Source: Pyrrhoderma lamaoense
Lineage: Eukaryota; Basidiomycota; Agaricomycetes; Hymenochaetales; Hymenochaetaceae
Assembly: GCA_002794735.1 (NCBI GenBank)
Contig: NBAZ01000010.1
Span: 682,001 to 746,000, forward strand
Length of the DNA stretch: 64,000 bases
Direction of reading: 5' to 3'
A program made the position numbers and the translations under genes. Numbering within the stretch: position 1 is the stretch's first letter; each line of letters starts with the position of its first letter. Positions 35,241 to 47,471 of the stretch are shown piece after piece. The notes under the pieces are model-generated. The model ran no database searches and was not told the DNA's origin. It was given only the letters and a program-made list of their open reading frames with translations.

Positions 35241-36292
35241 GGCTCTTCACTGATTCCATTTTCTAGTTCATACTATGCCCCGTCCTTTCGTCTCTGTTCC
35301 GGCTCTAAGACCGAGTCAACTTTGCTCTTGATCTCGATCATGCATATACTCCGAGGACTGTTTTACTCCTCTCGGAAAAATACGTTTAGTATGTATCGGA
35401 ACTGTGAAGATTATTTTTTAGGTGTCGTGTGTCTGCCTTTATCCTCCAAACTTCCATCCCCTTCTTTAGTGTGATATATGTGATTTAAAAGGTTTTCAAG
35501 TCACTGAACACATCATATGTGCGTGTGAGTATTTGGACAGCCAATACCAAGAAAAGCTTTATGTTTCCGCTAAGAGTCTAGTCTGGTGCTCTTTGCGATC
35601 ACTCAGGGTTGAGAGGTCTTTACCCGATGTAAGACGTGAAGGAGGGGGCGGGAGGCTATTTTTACGCAGAAAGGGGAAAGCCGCCAAACCCTCTCTTCCC
35701 TCCGTGTCGGAGGGGGGCGGGGAGAGTCTAGAATGAGAATAAATCAAGGCTGGGAAAAGGCGAGAGAGCTAGAGTTTGCTTGTTTTGCAAAGTTTTTAAG
35801 TTTATAGACTTTCGTTGAAACATCCTTCTTTCTCTTTCTCTCCTTCTCTATCTTTGGTTTTCTAATCTAGTAACGTGATCTATAATCTTTGGAAACCATT
35901 CAATGCGTTGTCCCAGGTTTTGTATATGGCGGGTCTCGGCTAGCTCTCAATCAACACTTTGTTCAAGTTAGTCGTTAGTCGTTATCTCCTTGCATCCTTG
36001 CATATGCATGAGGCGCTTTCTTGGCAAATTTCCTATCCGCCAATCGAATTTTTTGTAGACTTTCTCGTAAGCGTTTAAAACGATAAATAATTTTTATTCC
36101 ATATGCATTCTTTCTGAGAAAAAGCTGTCCCCACAAAAAAAACTTCACCAAAAAAAATCGTCGATTACAATATTGATATTGAAAAATAGCTGCGCACATC
36201 CAATTAGGCAAAAAGTAGTAAGCAGTAGTTGGGCGCTTCCTTACGCGCTCATTACCATTGTTCACGATGCATGCTTGATTCATAAGAGAATG

Positions 36293-36670
36293 CTTATCAG
36301 TCAACATCCTTGGCGGGGAGAGTTACATTCAGTTTTTGACTCGAATTACGACAGTAACACCAACACGCCGCGCCGTTTGCGTTTTGAAATGAAACCCAAA
36401 AATCCGTATTGATGTATTAGAGAGAAAAAAGGGACCAGGCACATGAAAAGAACATATATGATATAAATTTCCTGTGAGAACTTGCTTTGTGGCGGTGTAG
36501 AGTTTTTATGCTTGGACAATTTCTTCTTAATCCTTATCAATACGAAGCCCTTATCTCTCGAGGGGAATGATTCCCAGTTTGTTTTATGATTTATCCGTTT
36601 CAAATCACCCATCAAAAATGACTTGAGATTAAGCTCCTCGTTTAAAAAGCCTGGCGAGGGGCGCCTTATC
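36293..36670 (-). promoter_or_regulatory. Three GATAAG sites upstream of the ammonium transporter
   Basis: CTTATC occurs at 36293-36298, 36550-36555 and 36665-36670, that is GATAAG on the opposite strand, about 155-530 bases before the transporter start. Fungal ammonium permease genes are commonly switched on by GATA factors (AreA/NIT2/Gln3) under nitrogen limitation. The sites are seen; the function is inferred. Confidence 0.45.
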
Positions 36671-36824
36671 TTTTCCCTTTTTCTCCCTCTTCTCTTCGTG
36701 ACCGCCCTTTCTTCCATCTCCCCCTACACCTCACTGTTGAGTAAGGGCCGCGCGCTGCATAGTCAGCAAAGACTTCTTCGTCTTGAATACACCCATATAT
36801 CCACTTTGACGAAGTTTGTTCACC

Positions 36825-38520
36825 ATGGTCAACCTTACATATGATGAGTGTGAGTCATTCTATCAACATACCCTAGACGTGCACACACTCACAATGACGG
36901 CGAACTCACAGCGGGTGACCTCAATTGGTTTAACCCTGATACTCAGGAGACTGTCGTATACAACCTCGGCGACATGGCATGGATTATCACTGCGACCGCT
37001 CTCGTCTGGATCATGATACCCGGCCTCGGTTTCTTCTACTCTGGCCTCCTCCGACGCAAAAATGCGTTGTCTATGATATTCCTCTCGGTAGCAATTCTGG
37101 CAGTCGTATCTTTCCAATGGTTTTTCTGGGGATATTCCCTCGCTTTCTCTGAAACAGGGAGTGCATACATCGGCAATCTCAAATATTTCTCATTAAAAGG
37201 TGTCCTTGAGGAACCATCGATCGGTTCAACTCGCATCCCGGCTCTCCTCTTCTGTATCTACCAATGCATGTTTGCGGCCATCACGTACGTGAAAAAAAAA
37301 CATTAATTTCATATCACTACGACCCTATCGCATTGCTTACATTACTTTTTTATAATTAAATGCAGTCCCATGCTTGCGGCCGGCGCTTTCGCTGAACATT
37401 CACGTATCGGGCCCATTCTTGTTTTTGTGTTTGCTTGGTCTACTATTGTTTATGATCCAATTGCGTGTTGGACATGGAACGCAAACGGTTGGTCGTTCGT
37501 TCTTGGAGGTCTCGACTTTGCTGGAGGTTCCCCAGTGCATATTTCATCCGGGACTGCCGCGCTCGCGATCTCCATATATCTCGGAAAGCGCCGGGGTTAT
37601 GGTACTGAGAGGCTAGCATACAAACCTCATAACACTTCCTATGTTGTCCTTGGAACAGCTCTACTATGGTTTGGATGGTTTGGATTCAATGGTGGTTCCG
37701 CTCTTTCTGCCAACCTCCGCGCAGTTCAAGCCTGTATTGTGACCAACCTTGCCGCTTCCGTGGGTGGTCTTACCTGGATGTTCTGGGATTGGAGACTTGA
37801 GCGTAAATGGTCAGCTGTTGGATTCTGTTCAGGAGCAATTGCCGGTCTCGTTGCAATCACTCCGGGGTCTGGTTTCGTCGGTTCCCCAGCTGCAGTTGCA
37901 TTCGGTTTCGTTGCAGGGACCCTTTGTAACTTTGCTACTCAACTGAAATACGTATTCGGTTATGATGATTGTCTTGATATTTTCGCATCTCACGGTGTTG
38001 GTGGAATAGTGGGCAATGTATGTTACCCTTTTTTGCACCATATCTCCTCCAGGATTGAAACTTACCAATTTACCAATTTAATCATTAGATTCTCACTGGT
38101 CTTTTCGCTCAAGCATCAGTTGCCGGCTTTGATGGCATTACTGAAATCCCCGGCGGTTGGTTTGACCACCACTGGGTCCAACTTGGATATCAAATCGCAG
38201 ATTCATGTGCCAGTTTTGGATACTCCTTTGTCATGACAACCATCCTTCTCTGGATCCTGCACTTCATTCCTGGTCTTCGCCTGCGTTGTGATGAGGAAAC
38301 TGAAGTACGTGGTGTTGATGATGCAGAACTCGGTGAATTCGCATACGACTATGTTGGTTTGGATGCGGAGATCGGTGCTCACCTCCCTCATACCTCTGCG
38401 GGACCTGGAGGAATTGGTGCCGACATCCCAGCTGTTGGAGCTGTTGGTGGCGGACGCGAACCAAATCATCACATCCATGGTTCAAGAGACAGTGTGAGCA
38501 AGGAGAAAATCAGTAATTAG
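36825..38520 (+). CDS. Ammonium transporter (Amt/MEP family)
   Basis: Plasma-membrane ammonium permease with the eleven-helix Amt fold. After a short first exon (MVNLTYD) and an intron of uncertain exact edges (about 36848-36885), the protein reads WIITATALVWIMIPGLGFFY and FYSGLLRRKNALSMI, then the family signature DFAGGSPVHISSGTAALA, TALLWFGWFGFNGGSAL (pore region), SGAIAGLVAITPGSGFV and FASHGVGGIVGN (pore His in the HGVGG motif). Other introns are about 37285-37365 and 38018-38087. The cytosolic tail (from about RLRCDEETEVRG) is about 80 residues, acidic then Gly-rich. The frame is intact throughout, and no frameshift is needed. The gene is convergent with the DNA glycosylase gene, with 171 bases between stops. 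Confidence 0.94.
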
Positions 38521-38691
38521 AACATCTATACAGATATATAAAAGTTCCCGATTTATAATGTGCTATTATAGAATAGTATTATTCATAGATACTTAAGCCA
38601 CCCTCTTTTTTTTTCCCCACTTTTTTGTGCGTGTAGGTCTTTTTATAGTTTTGGAATAATGAATAATATTGTGTAAAGAGAATCCGTGAGT

Positions 38692-40026
38692 CTATGACTG
38701 GAAATAACGTGAGTTTTGGGATGTGACGTTCTGCATAGTTGTTGTATCAAGACTTCCAGATTTGTGTTGTTTTACAAGATCGTGTAGCGTTTTAAGATTT
38801 GTTACTTTCTCCGATAACTTGAGACCCGGTCGAAATGAGATAGTTAGGCGCACGATGTCAGATAGTAAGTATATAAAATGGGTACTTACACTCATGCTTG
38901 TAGCCAGACCAGATGAGCTGTGAGAACAAAAGAATAGTGTCTCTCGGACTTCTACATCACGTTTAAGTATTATTTGGGTATCATGTTGATATACCAGAAA
39001 GAGGACCACGTACCGGAGCTATCGCTTTCTGGGTGAATTATTATATAAGGTTGTAATCCCAGACTATGGCTACTTTTCTTGTCAGTTTTTACACATGTCG
39101 TTTTAGAATCTCCATTGAGCATTTGTTTGATCCCTTTCTCAACTTTTAGCCACATCCCTTTTCCGATGAAGCATACAAACCGTGGTCTGAATATAATGAG
39201 TTTACGGAGAAGAGCAGGTACTGAAGCTATCATCTCTTCAGAAGATAGATTATTTTCCTATTTACCTCCTTTCAGCTCCTGAAAATTGGTGTTGCTAGGG
39301 AAAGGAGAGAGATCGTACACTACTGGACGGACGATCTACCAAGTCTGTCTACACGTTACATTTAGCAAGTAAGGCGGAAAAGAAGTATGATGTCGACTGA
39401 CAATGCCGATATTGTACTGGTCGGGTAGTAATGAATCTTCCGAAGGTGGTACTAAACGATCTGTGAACCCTGTTCAGGGATATAATATCCCGGTGTATTA
39501 TTATCCACATTTCAGTAATCCGGTCATGTTTAACAGCTTGTATGATGATACCTGCTCCATATATCATTTTATAAAACAGGTTATTTTTATGAGCGAAGTG
39601 ATGCCCAACAGTCGCCGAATGTACTCCAGGACTATGACATATTGAGTTCATTATGGGGCGAGGAGAGATAGAATATGTTTAATGTGTACTTGATACCACA
39701 GAATAAGACTAAGCCAGTTAGTGGTTAGTTATGCCTTCACCAGAAATTTTTGAACTATCAAAAGACTACGTCTACATCTTGAACTCACCATCCAGATCCG
39801 TTTTTATATAATCTGTCAGATAACTCAGATGAGCAAATACTTCTGGTCCAGCGTAGCCTCGATGTTTCTTTGCCTTTTTCAGTGATATGTTTGCTTGTTC
39901 AACTTCTATTTGTTCTTGCCGTCTTTTAGAGCTACGAATCGGAGAACCGGACTCCGTGTCTTCCTCAGCACTAAGGAGTACCACATCATCCACCTCTTCA
40001 CGGTTTGTCTGCCTGAGACTGTGCAT
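38692..40026 (-). CDS. G/T(U) mismatch-specific DNA glycosylase (TDG/Mug family)
   Basis: Monofunctional glycosylase that removes thymine or uracil opposite guanine and starts base-excision repair. Exon 1 (39789-40026) has a basic N-terminus and YAGPEVFAHLSYLTDYIKTD. A 19-base exon (39690-39708) and the next exon (from 39631 down) join to V-L-F-C-G-I-N-P-G-V-H-S-A-T-V-G-H-H-F-A, which contains the catalytic GINPG motif. Further exons give PPSEDSLLPDQYNIGI, LVDRPSS joined to ENNLSSEEMIASVPALLRKL, RFVCFIGKGMWLKVE and ETLFFCSHSSSGLATSMS, and the tail LHDLVKQHKSG ends at 38692. In the second active-site loop the usual P-S-S-S-A-R of animal TDG reads H-S-S-S-G-L here. At least seven exons; no frameshift is needed. 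Confidence 0.87.
39690..39708 (-). other. 19-nt micro-exon carrying half of the TDG active-site motif
   Basis: It is bounded by introns 39709-39788 (GTGAGT donor, TTAG acceptor) and 39632-39689 (GTACAC donor, CATAG acceptor). It encodes L-F-C-G-I plus AA, the first two bases of the catalytic Asn codon, which the T at 39631 completes. Confidence 0.85.
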
Positions 40027-40682
40027 CTGTGCATGTATGCCAGTCGCTCTGTGTCGTTATGGTGTTTAACTGCGTTGGACAGGTGTGACGTCACGGTATA
40101 AGCCACACAGTCACTACCGTGACTACGGTTATTCCTGAGAAAAATCGGCCTTCCTAGCTCATCTATATTTCTATCTTGCTGTTTTTTGTAACGAAGTCTT
40201 ATGTAGGTAAATATAGTATAATCAGATGGTTTTTTCAAGTTTTTGTTGAAAATCAGTCGTGAGAAAAAGTATGTAGTTTCTTCAGTAACTTGATACTGTC
40301 TTTCTCAGTAGAGTCTTGTTCAAGTCTCAGATACGCGAGAAATATGGAAGATAAGTTTGACATGGTATTGATTCAAGCTGCAGTTACAACAATAGAGAGG
40401 GGAGAATGCTAGGAAAGTCAAAGTGATAGTCGTACGAGAGTCGTGAAAAAGTGGGTAAAAAATATGCAAGAAAGACGATACGAAGAGCAGATAACATGAA
40501 GGAGAAATAAGGGAAGAAGGAAGGGGAAAAGCTCAAATCATGGCCGAGGGAATGAAGTTTCAAATGGTTAATACATGAAAAAAATCGAGATCATGAAGAA
40601 GAAACAATAGGTTAGATAAAAAAAATTTGATCGAAAACATACTAATAGAAAAGGCATTGGCGAGACAGAAGGTTTCAAATTG
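40027..40682. other. Intergenic region
   Basis: AT-rich and then purine-rich sequence between the TDG start and the paralogue-B stop. No gene seen. Confidence 0.6.
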
Positions 40683-41569
40683 TCAGGATTGAACAGCAAT
40701 GGGTATACTAGGTCCTGCTTCTTGCACTTGTCTCGCTTTGGGGGGATTTATGAATTTGGTCTTGACTTTCTGGGTAGTGTCCTTCAATTTCTTGATAACG
40801 GGCGGTTGGTGTGCACCTGTCGTTTGTTTCAGACCTTGACAAGCACTCTTGATAACCTTTCCCCAAGATTAGGTAGTTCTACAACCTTCGAAGGTAAGTT
40901 CCTCATGTCCGATTCCAATCCCTCCATCTTCGTTCCAATATCCATATTCCTTACTGTCGTCGAAATTGAGCTTGCAGCTGCTATACTATTCCGTTTCATT
41001 CTGGAAATGGTGCTGCTGCTAGGTTTCAATTGTAGTTCGTTATCTAAGTCACATTTATCCATAGGCTGAGTACACCCAGTACCGTATATGTTGTTAAGGC
41101 GAGTGGAGGGCCTATCACTCGTCGGATCTGACTTGGAGCGAGGTCTTCCAATTTCATCTTTTCTCGCATTGAGATGTAATAGTTCAAGGCATCGCTTTCC
41201 AAGTCCCATGGTAAACTTAAAAAGGCCCGTATTGATATTCCCTAATTTGGGGAGACTCGAATAACTAGGAGGAGGATCAAGTTGGTCCTGAGCAGCTTTG
41301 ATACTCTCCAAATGTAATGCATAGTCTCGACGACGTCTAGCGAGAGTATCTCTTGATGCAGATTCTGGATGAGACTTCCGAAGGAAGGGGACCAGGAGAG
41401 CAAGTAAGCTCTACTATTCTGTCAGTTACTATACCATATTTATGTATGTATCTGACATACTAGGGTCATCCCCAGAAAGTAACAACTCGGGCGATAAAGT
41501 AAGCCCAAATTCCTGGCTTATTAGAGACCATTTGTGTAGAGCTAGTTGGGGATGGCCTAACCCTGACAT
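40683..41569 (-). CDS. Unknown single-span membrane protein, paralogue B, with three apparent frameshifts
   Basis: Second copy of the protein at 11.9-12.9 kb. Matching blocks are GRPRSKSDPTSDRPSTRL, KRNSIAAASSISTTVRNMD and LPSKVVELPNLG. The intron sits at the same place, between GMTL and SLLALL, within the same hydrophobic span (GIWAYFIARVVTFWG). Three single-base losses break the frame: GGGG 41548-41551 (first exon), CCCC 41470-41473 (restores WGMTL before the GTATGT donor) and CCCC 40861-40864 (restores GGKVIKSACQGLKQTT, aligned with GGKVIVGACKTLKNTT of copy A, and a stop at 40683). Copy B lacks the long acidic insert that copy A carries before its SDP block. Function unknown. Confidence 0.72.
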
Positions 41570-42815
41570 GTCGATCCAAGATTCTTGAGAAGCGAAAGCA
41601 GATGAAAATATTCCTTACAAGACTATCTTTCTTATTCTTTGGATACGTCTTTTTATATGTACAACGAGCCAAAGGTGGGGCGATAAATTGTTTCATTTGC
41701 TTCCCGAAGAACAATAAGAAAGGCTGTATCTCTCTTAGCTACCTGGACTCTCCGAGTTGCTTGATTGTTGAATACCTAGCCACCCGAGATTCATGAGACA
41801 CGATTTCGGAAGTTTTGTCTCTCTCAAGTTATGAAGCTCTAAGAACTAGTATCGACAAGTTAGGTCCAGCAGAGAATCCCATATCAGATATGCTTGGGTG
41901 CGGATATATTTATTTTTCTGTTCTTCATCTAAGTTTATGGCATTGATGAGAGTAGTTGATATTAATAATAATATAAATTTGTCGTACATGTCGAAACATA
42001 AATTTCTATTTTTGGTAATTAATGGGGATTCGGCTGATGTTACGGAACACGGTTAAAGACGCTTAGTCATCAATGAAATTCACCGCCTCAACATGATGTC
42101 ATGCCTATCACTATTGTTTACCTTCACTTTCTCTCTCAAGCTTCCGTTCATCCATTGAGTCGTTGAGGAAGTTTTAAGACTCTGTGGAGTGTAGAAAGAA
42201 AATCAAAGTACAAACGTGCGATGTATGGTGTCAAATATCTGATTCAAGTGGCATCATGACGTATGTTTCGTAGTAATATCAACTTTTCATTGGAATTGCC
42301 GACCCATGTATAATTAGACCAGTTATGACGTTTTATAATCCTACTGTGATACACTAGTACAATTTGCAATCGTGTACATGTTCATGTACATTAAGTGGTA
42401 TCAGATCAGTTGATGTAATGAATAGTAGTGATGAAAATAAAACGCTTGGTCAGAGCATAGTGGTTTCTAGCACAATGCTGATCTTACTCGGAATAGTTAT
42501 GCACTTTATATATTCTAGCAAATGAGAGTGAGAGACCTGGTTTCCGAGAGCAAGCAGTTTGAACTTATTGCATACAATTTTCCTTTGTGCTACTTCGTAG
42601 TGATGATGATAAGTAACACAGTTGACTAGTTTCTATACGTTTTCGATATTGAATGAGGCTGACTCAAAGTTCCTTCCAAGTACCGAGAAAAATACTATTC
42701 CACAGGTTATAGTGACAGAAATACTACTTTTTTTACATGTGTCATACATGCACTTAGTGGGCTTTGTATCTAAACTAGTCGCAAAGTATATCGGAAAACA
42801 GGCTTTCTACTCTGA
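41570..42815. other. Intergenic/promoter of paralogue B and downstream of Sec31
   Basis: Non-coding. It contains the copy of gaacaataagaaaggc at 41709-41724 and a second shared block near 41792-41820. An 8-bp inverted repeat with 2-base spacer (tgtacatg-tt-catgtaca) lies at 42373-42390. No gene seen. Confidence 0.6.
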
Positions 42816-45800
42816 TTACAAACGCATAATAAGCAACTTAATTGCGGACATCCATAGCCCTATATTGTCAGTACGTGATCCTTGTGCCAACAGGCTAGCA
42901 TGAAGGCTCAACGAAAGCTGTTGGTTTCGTGTGGCCATGGCTAAAAAATCACTTTAGACATGTTTTATCTTCTCAAAAAAAATAAGTATCAGACCTTCTG
43001 TCAATTGTCCAAGTTGTTCAATTACAAGCGGGGAAAGAGTTTCACAGTTAAGGGCATCGAAAAGCGTATTCAACCGACGTTCGGTATCATCAATCATCCG
43101 TTTCTGCTCGGGCTATTTGGAAATAATAAGCTATTTCCACAAGTATCAAAGCGGAAGTAACTTACCGGACTCGTTTGTTTAAGATGATCCAATGCTTGCG
43201 TTAAAATTACAAATGGTCTTTTCGAAGACTCAGGTATATGGGATCGATCACCAGGAGCTACAGACAAACGATAGAATATTAAGAAAATTTTATACTCTTC
43301 TCTTAGAACGACTCACGGTATTTTGGTTGCGGGGGTCCCTGTTTAGACGCAGGTGTTTGTACTACTGGAGGTCCCTGGGTCTGGCCAGAGGATGGTGGTG
43401 GGGCACCAGCGGAACTAGGTGGAGGAGGCATCTGCCTTGTCGCTCCTGGAGGTGGCTCGTATGTCCCGGGAGGAGGAACTGAAGTCTGTCCCATATTCAT
43501 AGGTGGACCTGACCTTGAATCGGCACCCGCCCAGCCAGGAGCATCAGACCTTGCATAGGGGTTGGGAACAGCAGTTCCTGTAGGAGGTCCACGAGGCGGA
43601 GCATTGAACTGGCCATGCGGAGATGTTATCCGTGGAGGTGCATGCTGACCATGAGGTGCCGGAGGACCAGATGTAAACTGGGCGGGGCCACGGGGAGGAG
43701 GAGCAGCGGCTTGGCCTTGTTGAAGAGGTGAATAAGCTCTTCCCTGGGGTGGAGGAGCATAGGGATTAATAGGAGGCCCTTGCTGCAGACCAGTGTTCAG
43801 GCGAACACCCGAGGGGGAGGTCCTTGCATGAGTTGTGGGGAACCTCTGTTCACACTTCCGGGACGAGGTGGAGGTGGAATAGTCCCTACAGCTGGAGACC
43901 CAGGAACAGAGGCTGAAGGAGGTGATGCATTAGGGAACGGAGAAGTGATTGCTGCAACCTTTTGTGTAACTTGGGAAACAGGGGTCCGCCGATCTAAAAC
44001 GGGAGCATCATTCCATCCAGAATGGTCGCGCCTTTTCGGTGGTGGTGGAGGGCCGGCCGATTGAGTGCTGCTCATGGGAGGCGGGGCTGGAACCGGGACA
44101 ACTTGAGATTGGGGAGAAACGTAAGTGTTTGGGGTGTATGCTTGCATTGGAGCCGGTGGTTGATAGGGAGTTGGTTGATTTGTGAGAGGAACTGTTACAG
44201 GTGCATACGGATTAGGAGGCTGAGTTGAAGCTGCTGTACTAGCCGGAGTATACGACGCGTAACTTGGTACATGCGAAGTAGACTTGGTTGCAGTTGAAGC
44301 TGGCACTTGGGTTGTGTATGGCTGATATCCATACGTGGGTTGTGACGGGACAGAAACAGAGATGGATGGAACATGAGCTTTATGGAGTCCCTTGTTCACA
44401 GAGCCCCTCCCAGCTGCAGCTAGAATTCGTTCGCGAGCGGTGGCAAAGTCAAGATTATTGCCATCAGTGCTTTGATAATCTGACGGTATCAACTGTAAGA
44501 AGTTCACGGCCTCGTCCACAAGACCTTGAGTAGCTAGTAAATCTGCATACTCGTAGTAACGCTCGTATAAATTAGATAATTTATATGAACGCACTGTAGA
44601 AGGGTCCGGATTTACACTAAGATCAGCATCTGTGTAACCTGCCGCATTACGGAAAACAGATACTTTCTCCATAAATGTCTGTAATGAATGTGCATGAGCC
44701 GAGTAACGTGAGCTGCTCTTCTCATCTCCACCCTCAAGTAACCTCGCTTCTTCTTCAGACATTTCTTCAATCCAAATGTTTACAAGTTTTTCCAATTTCC
44801 CAGATGCTAAATAAGTCAAAGTAGCATTTTTTCTCAAATCATCAGCAGATCTTGTTTCAGTATTCTTCATCATACTAGCATGGAATTCAAGGCGTTGCCC
44901 AAGCTGTTCTGCGAGATTTGCAAACTCGTCTGATTTTGCGAAGGTGCAGAGAACAACAAATATTTCTTGCCATTCTTGCAGATCTGCGTTTTGAACGATA
45001 TCGTCCAAATCTTCAGTAACAATCGATTGGAACAGACGAAGGTATGGTAGGTTAATTGTACGTTTCTCGAAGTAGGTTTGCTGTGTACGTTGCAAGAGCT
45101 CAGGACCACCTTTAACGGCCAAGAGGATGGCATCTGCAAAACGTTCCGCAGACAAACAGAGCGTAACTGCTGACTCGAAATCCCCAATAACAAGGGCCTT
45201 TGTTACTAAACGGTCAACTTCAGACTCTTCGGAGGGATAAATACGGAACGTGTTGTTCTTTACAGTTTCCGAAGCAGCAGACGAAGGTCGAGATCCTATA
45301 GTAGCTGCGACTGACGAATCATGGCATAATTATGATGTGGTATCTGTACGTGCGTTGGAATAGAACTCGGAATAGTACCCATTGTACTAAAGAAGTCAGC
45401 TTCCGCTTCCATTTGAGGTGTCCCAAGATCATCCCCAAATAGGGAGGGTGCCGTCGTCGTAGATTCACTGTCTATAGCTTTTGTAACATCCGTATGATCT
45501 GATGCAGCACTCGCACTCAATTCAGATGGAGTACGGTCAGTATCGTGCTCGGGTTCTGGCCCAACTTCAGGCTCGGCAAAGGAAACAACAGGTCCGTGAG
45601 GTTTGCCTACCTCCGAGCTTAGTTCATCAGATGCGTTACGTGTGGGGGTGGCGACTACCTTTAATTTCTCAACCGCCTCTGCAACCCGCTTTGCAATTTC
45701 AACTTTAGAGAAACCAAGAAGAGTGACTAGCTCTTCCCGAGAGTCTGTTCTGAAAAGGCTGACAAGGGCTTTCCAGCTCGCAAGCTCCTGGCTACTCCGC

Positions 45801-47471
45801 GCTTCAGCATCAGCTGATTTTCTTTCAGCAAATTCTTTGAGTGATTGACCATCCGATGCTTCTTTTAATTCTTTAGCTCGCCTTATGATATCAGGCTCTG
45901 TCACGACTTTATGTAGATGAACAACACTGCTTTGATTTGAACCCTGGGCGGAGGGGAGATTTGACACGGTGACTAGTCTACCGCCATAGCCGAATGAGCT
46001 TGATACCGGTCGCCGAAGCCATTTCGGAGGTTGCTTCAATGACAAAGTAGCTTGGGTTGTCCGAGAAAACCCGGGTACATCAAATACATCTGAACCGTCC
46101 GCCTTCGGTGTGATAGTAGGAATTTGTGCCTCTGCACTGTCGTTGGTGGACTGAATTGAGTGGATACCAATAGTTCCATCGAAGTAAGCCGTCGCAAGAA
46201 GGCCAGGGTTTCGAGGACACCAAGAAACTTGGAAGGCCCAGTTGTCCGCCGAAGGCAGTTCACCAATAATCTCTGCCGTTTGAGGATTCCAGCACAAGGC
46301 ACGGTTATCCTTACCACATGATAATAAGAGATCCGCATCTTGTCCACACCATGACAATGATAAGATACCTTTTTCATGCCCAGTTAGAATCTTAGGAAGT
46401 GTCAGCGGTTTACAAGTGGGATCACAGGTGGTTTTACTTTACCTTTTCAGGAGCACGAGCATTCCTCAAATCCCAAACCATGACAATTGGTGAAGCATCA
46501 TCTTCAGATGATGTTACGAGTTTTGTGGCCTACAACAAGATAAATGGTCACGTAGATATATACATGTTCATGGGACATACGTTATCGGGATGCCAAGCAA
46601 CATCACTCATTCCCTTTCGCCCACCAGCACCCATAATATTAAGTCCTTGACTACCACCGCCATAGGTGAGTGGAACGACTTCTCGCTTGTTACGAAGATC
46701 CCAGACAACAGTATATCCTGTGCTACTGGACGAAGCTAAAATATGTTGAACGTGACGGTTCCATGAAAGAGAAGTTATTTCATCCAGTTTCGATGAACGC
46801 GTCCCCGGTGAATAGGGTTTGCTAGGGTCTTTCAGGTCCCATATATAAATCTGATGTGCCTGTCAGACGACAGGAAGTCATTAGAATGCCATATATGCAC
46901 ATTACCTCTCCATTAGTAGCACCAGAAGCAAGCAAATTTGTTTGTATTGGGTTAAAGTCAAGCCCCGTACGGAACCTTGATGTGTTGTATTACGAAGAAT
47001 GAGAGATTCTGATGCACTGTATAGAAATCAATATGGGTGCTCCACAGTGATAAGATGATAGCATACTCAGAGCTTTCAAGTATTTTCTCTGGGTCCCAGA
47101 GACCTAGCTCTCCACTCTCCATACCGGCAGCAATGATACCCTTCGAACGACCAATATTTGGAGATCCCCACACTAGGCGATTGAATCTTCAAAATGACAC
47201 ATCCATATAGTAAGTCATTGGTCATCGTTCAGTATGATGACGTCCCTTACCTAGAAGTCGTCTGGATGAATGCTCTTGGACCATTTTGGGCTATACCTCC
47301 AAGGTCATATTCAGACTTGTCCATAAAATCTGGAGCCCATATTTCGAGCTGGCTGTCATTACTAAATGATTCGTCGAGAGCACCCGCTACAGTTCCTGTG
47401 GCTAGCAGAGGTATTGACTGCAACGGCGACCAGGCAAACGTTGCAGTCCTGTGTATTTCTTTTAATTTCAT
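42816..47471 (-). CDS. SEC31: COPII coat protein Sec31, two apparent frameshifts
   Basis: Outer COPII coat subunit for ER-to-Golgi vesicles. The N-terminus [20 protein letters not shown] (start 47471) opens a WD40 beta-propeller ([65 protein letters not shown]). Then come the alpha-solenoid ([40 protein letters not shown]) and a long Pro/Gln/Gly/Tyr-rich region (about 43.3-44.3 kb). The last exon encodes [20 protein letters not shown] and [15 protein letters not shown], the usual Sec31 C-terminus, with the stop at 42816. The frame breaks near GG 45323-45324 (one more G/C restores [18 protein letters not shown]) and within 43808-43817 (C or G run; restores [13 protein letters not shown]). The gene is essential in yeast, so real breaks would be surprising. 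Confidence 0.9.

Larger units (their letters stand above)
34554..36824. other. 2.3-kb region upstream of the ammonium transporter
   Basis: No gene is recognised. The left part carries a cluster of four long C tracts (34966-35240). The part nearest the transporter is CT-rich and holds three CTTATC words (GATAAG on the other strand). Small ORFs around 35.5-36.7 kb are overlapping and show no family features. Confidence 0.6.

Noticed and set aside
39613..39651. Apparent loss of the TDG catalytic Asn (CHSPG instead of GINPG)
   Set aside because: It is an artefact of reading through the intron; the 19-nt exon restores GINPG.
42622..42903. 93-codon ORF on the + strand
   Set aside because: It is largely antisense to the last Sec31 exon and has no family features.
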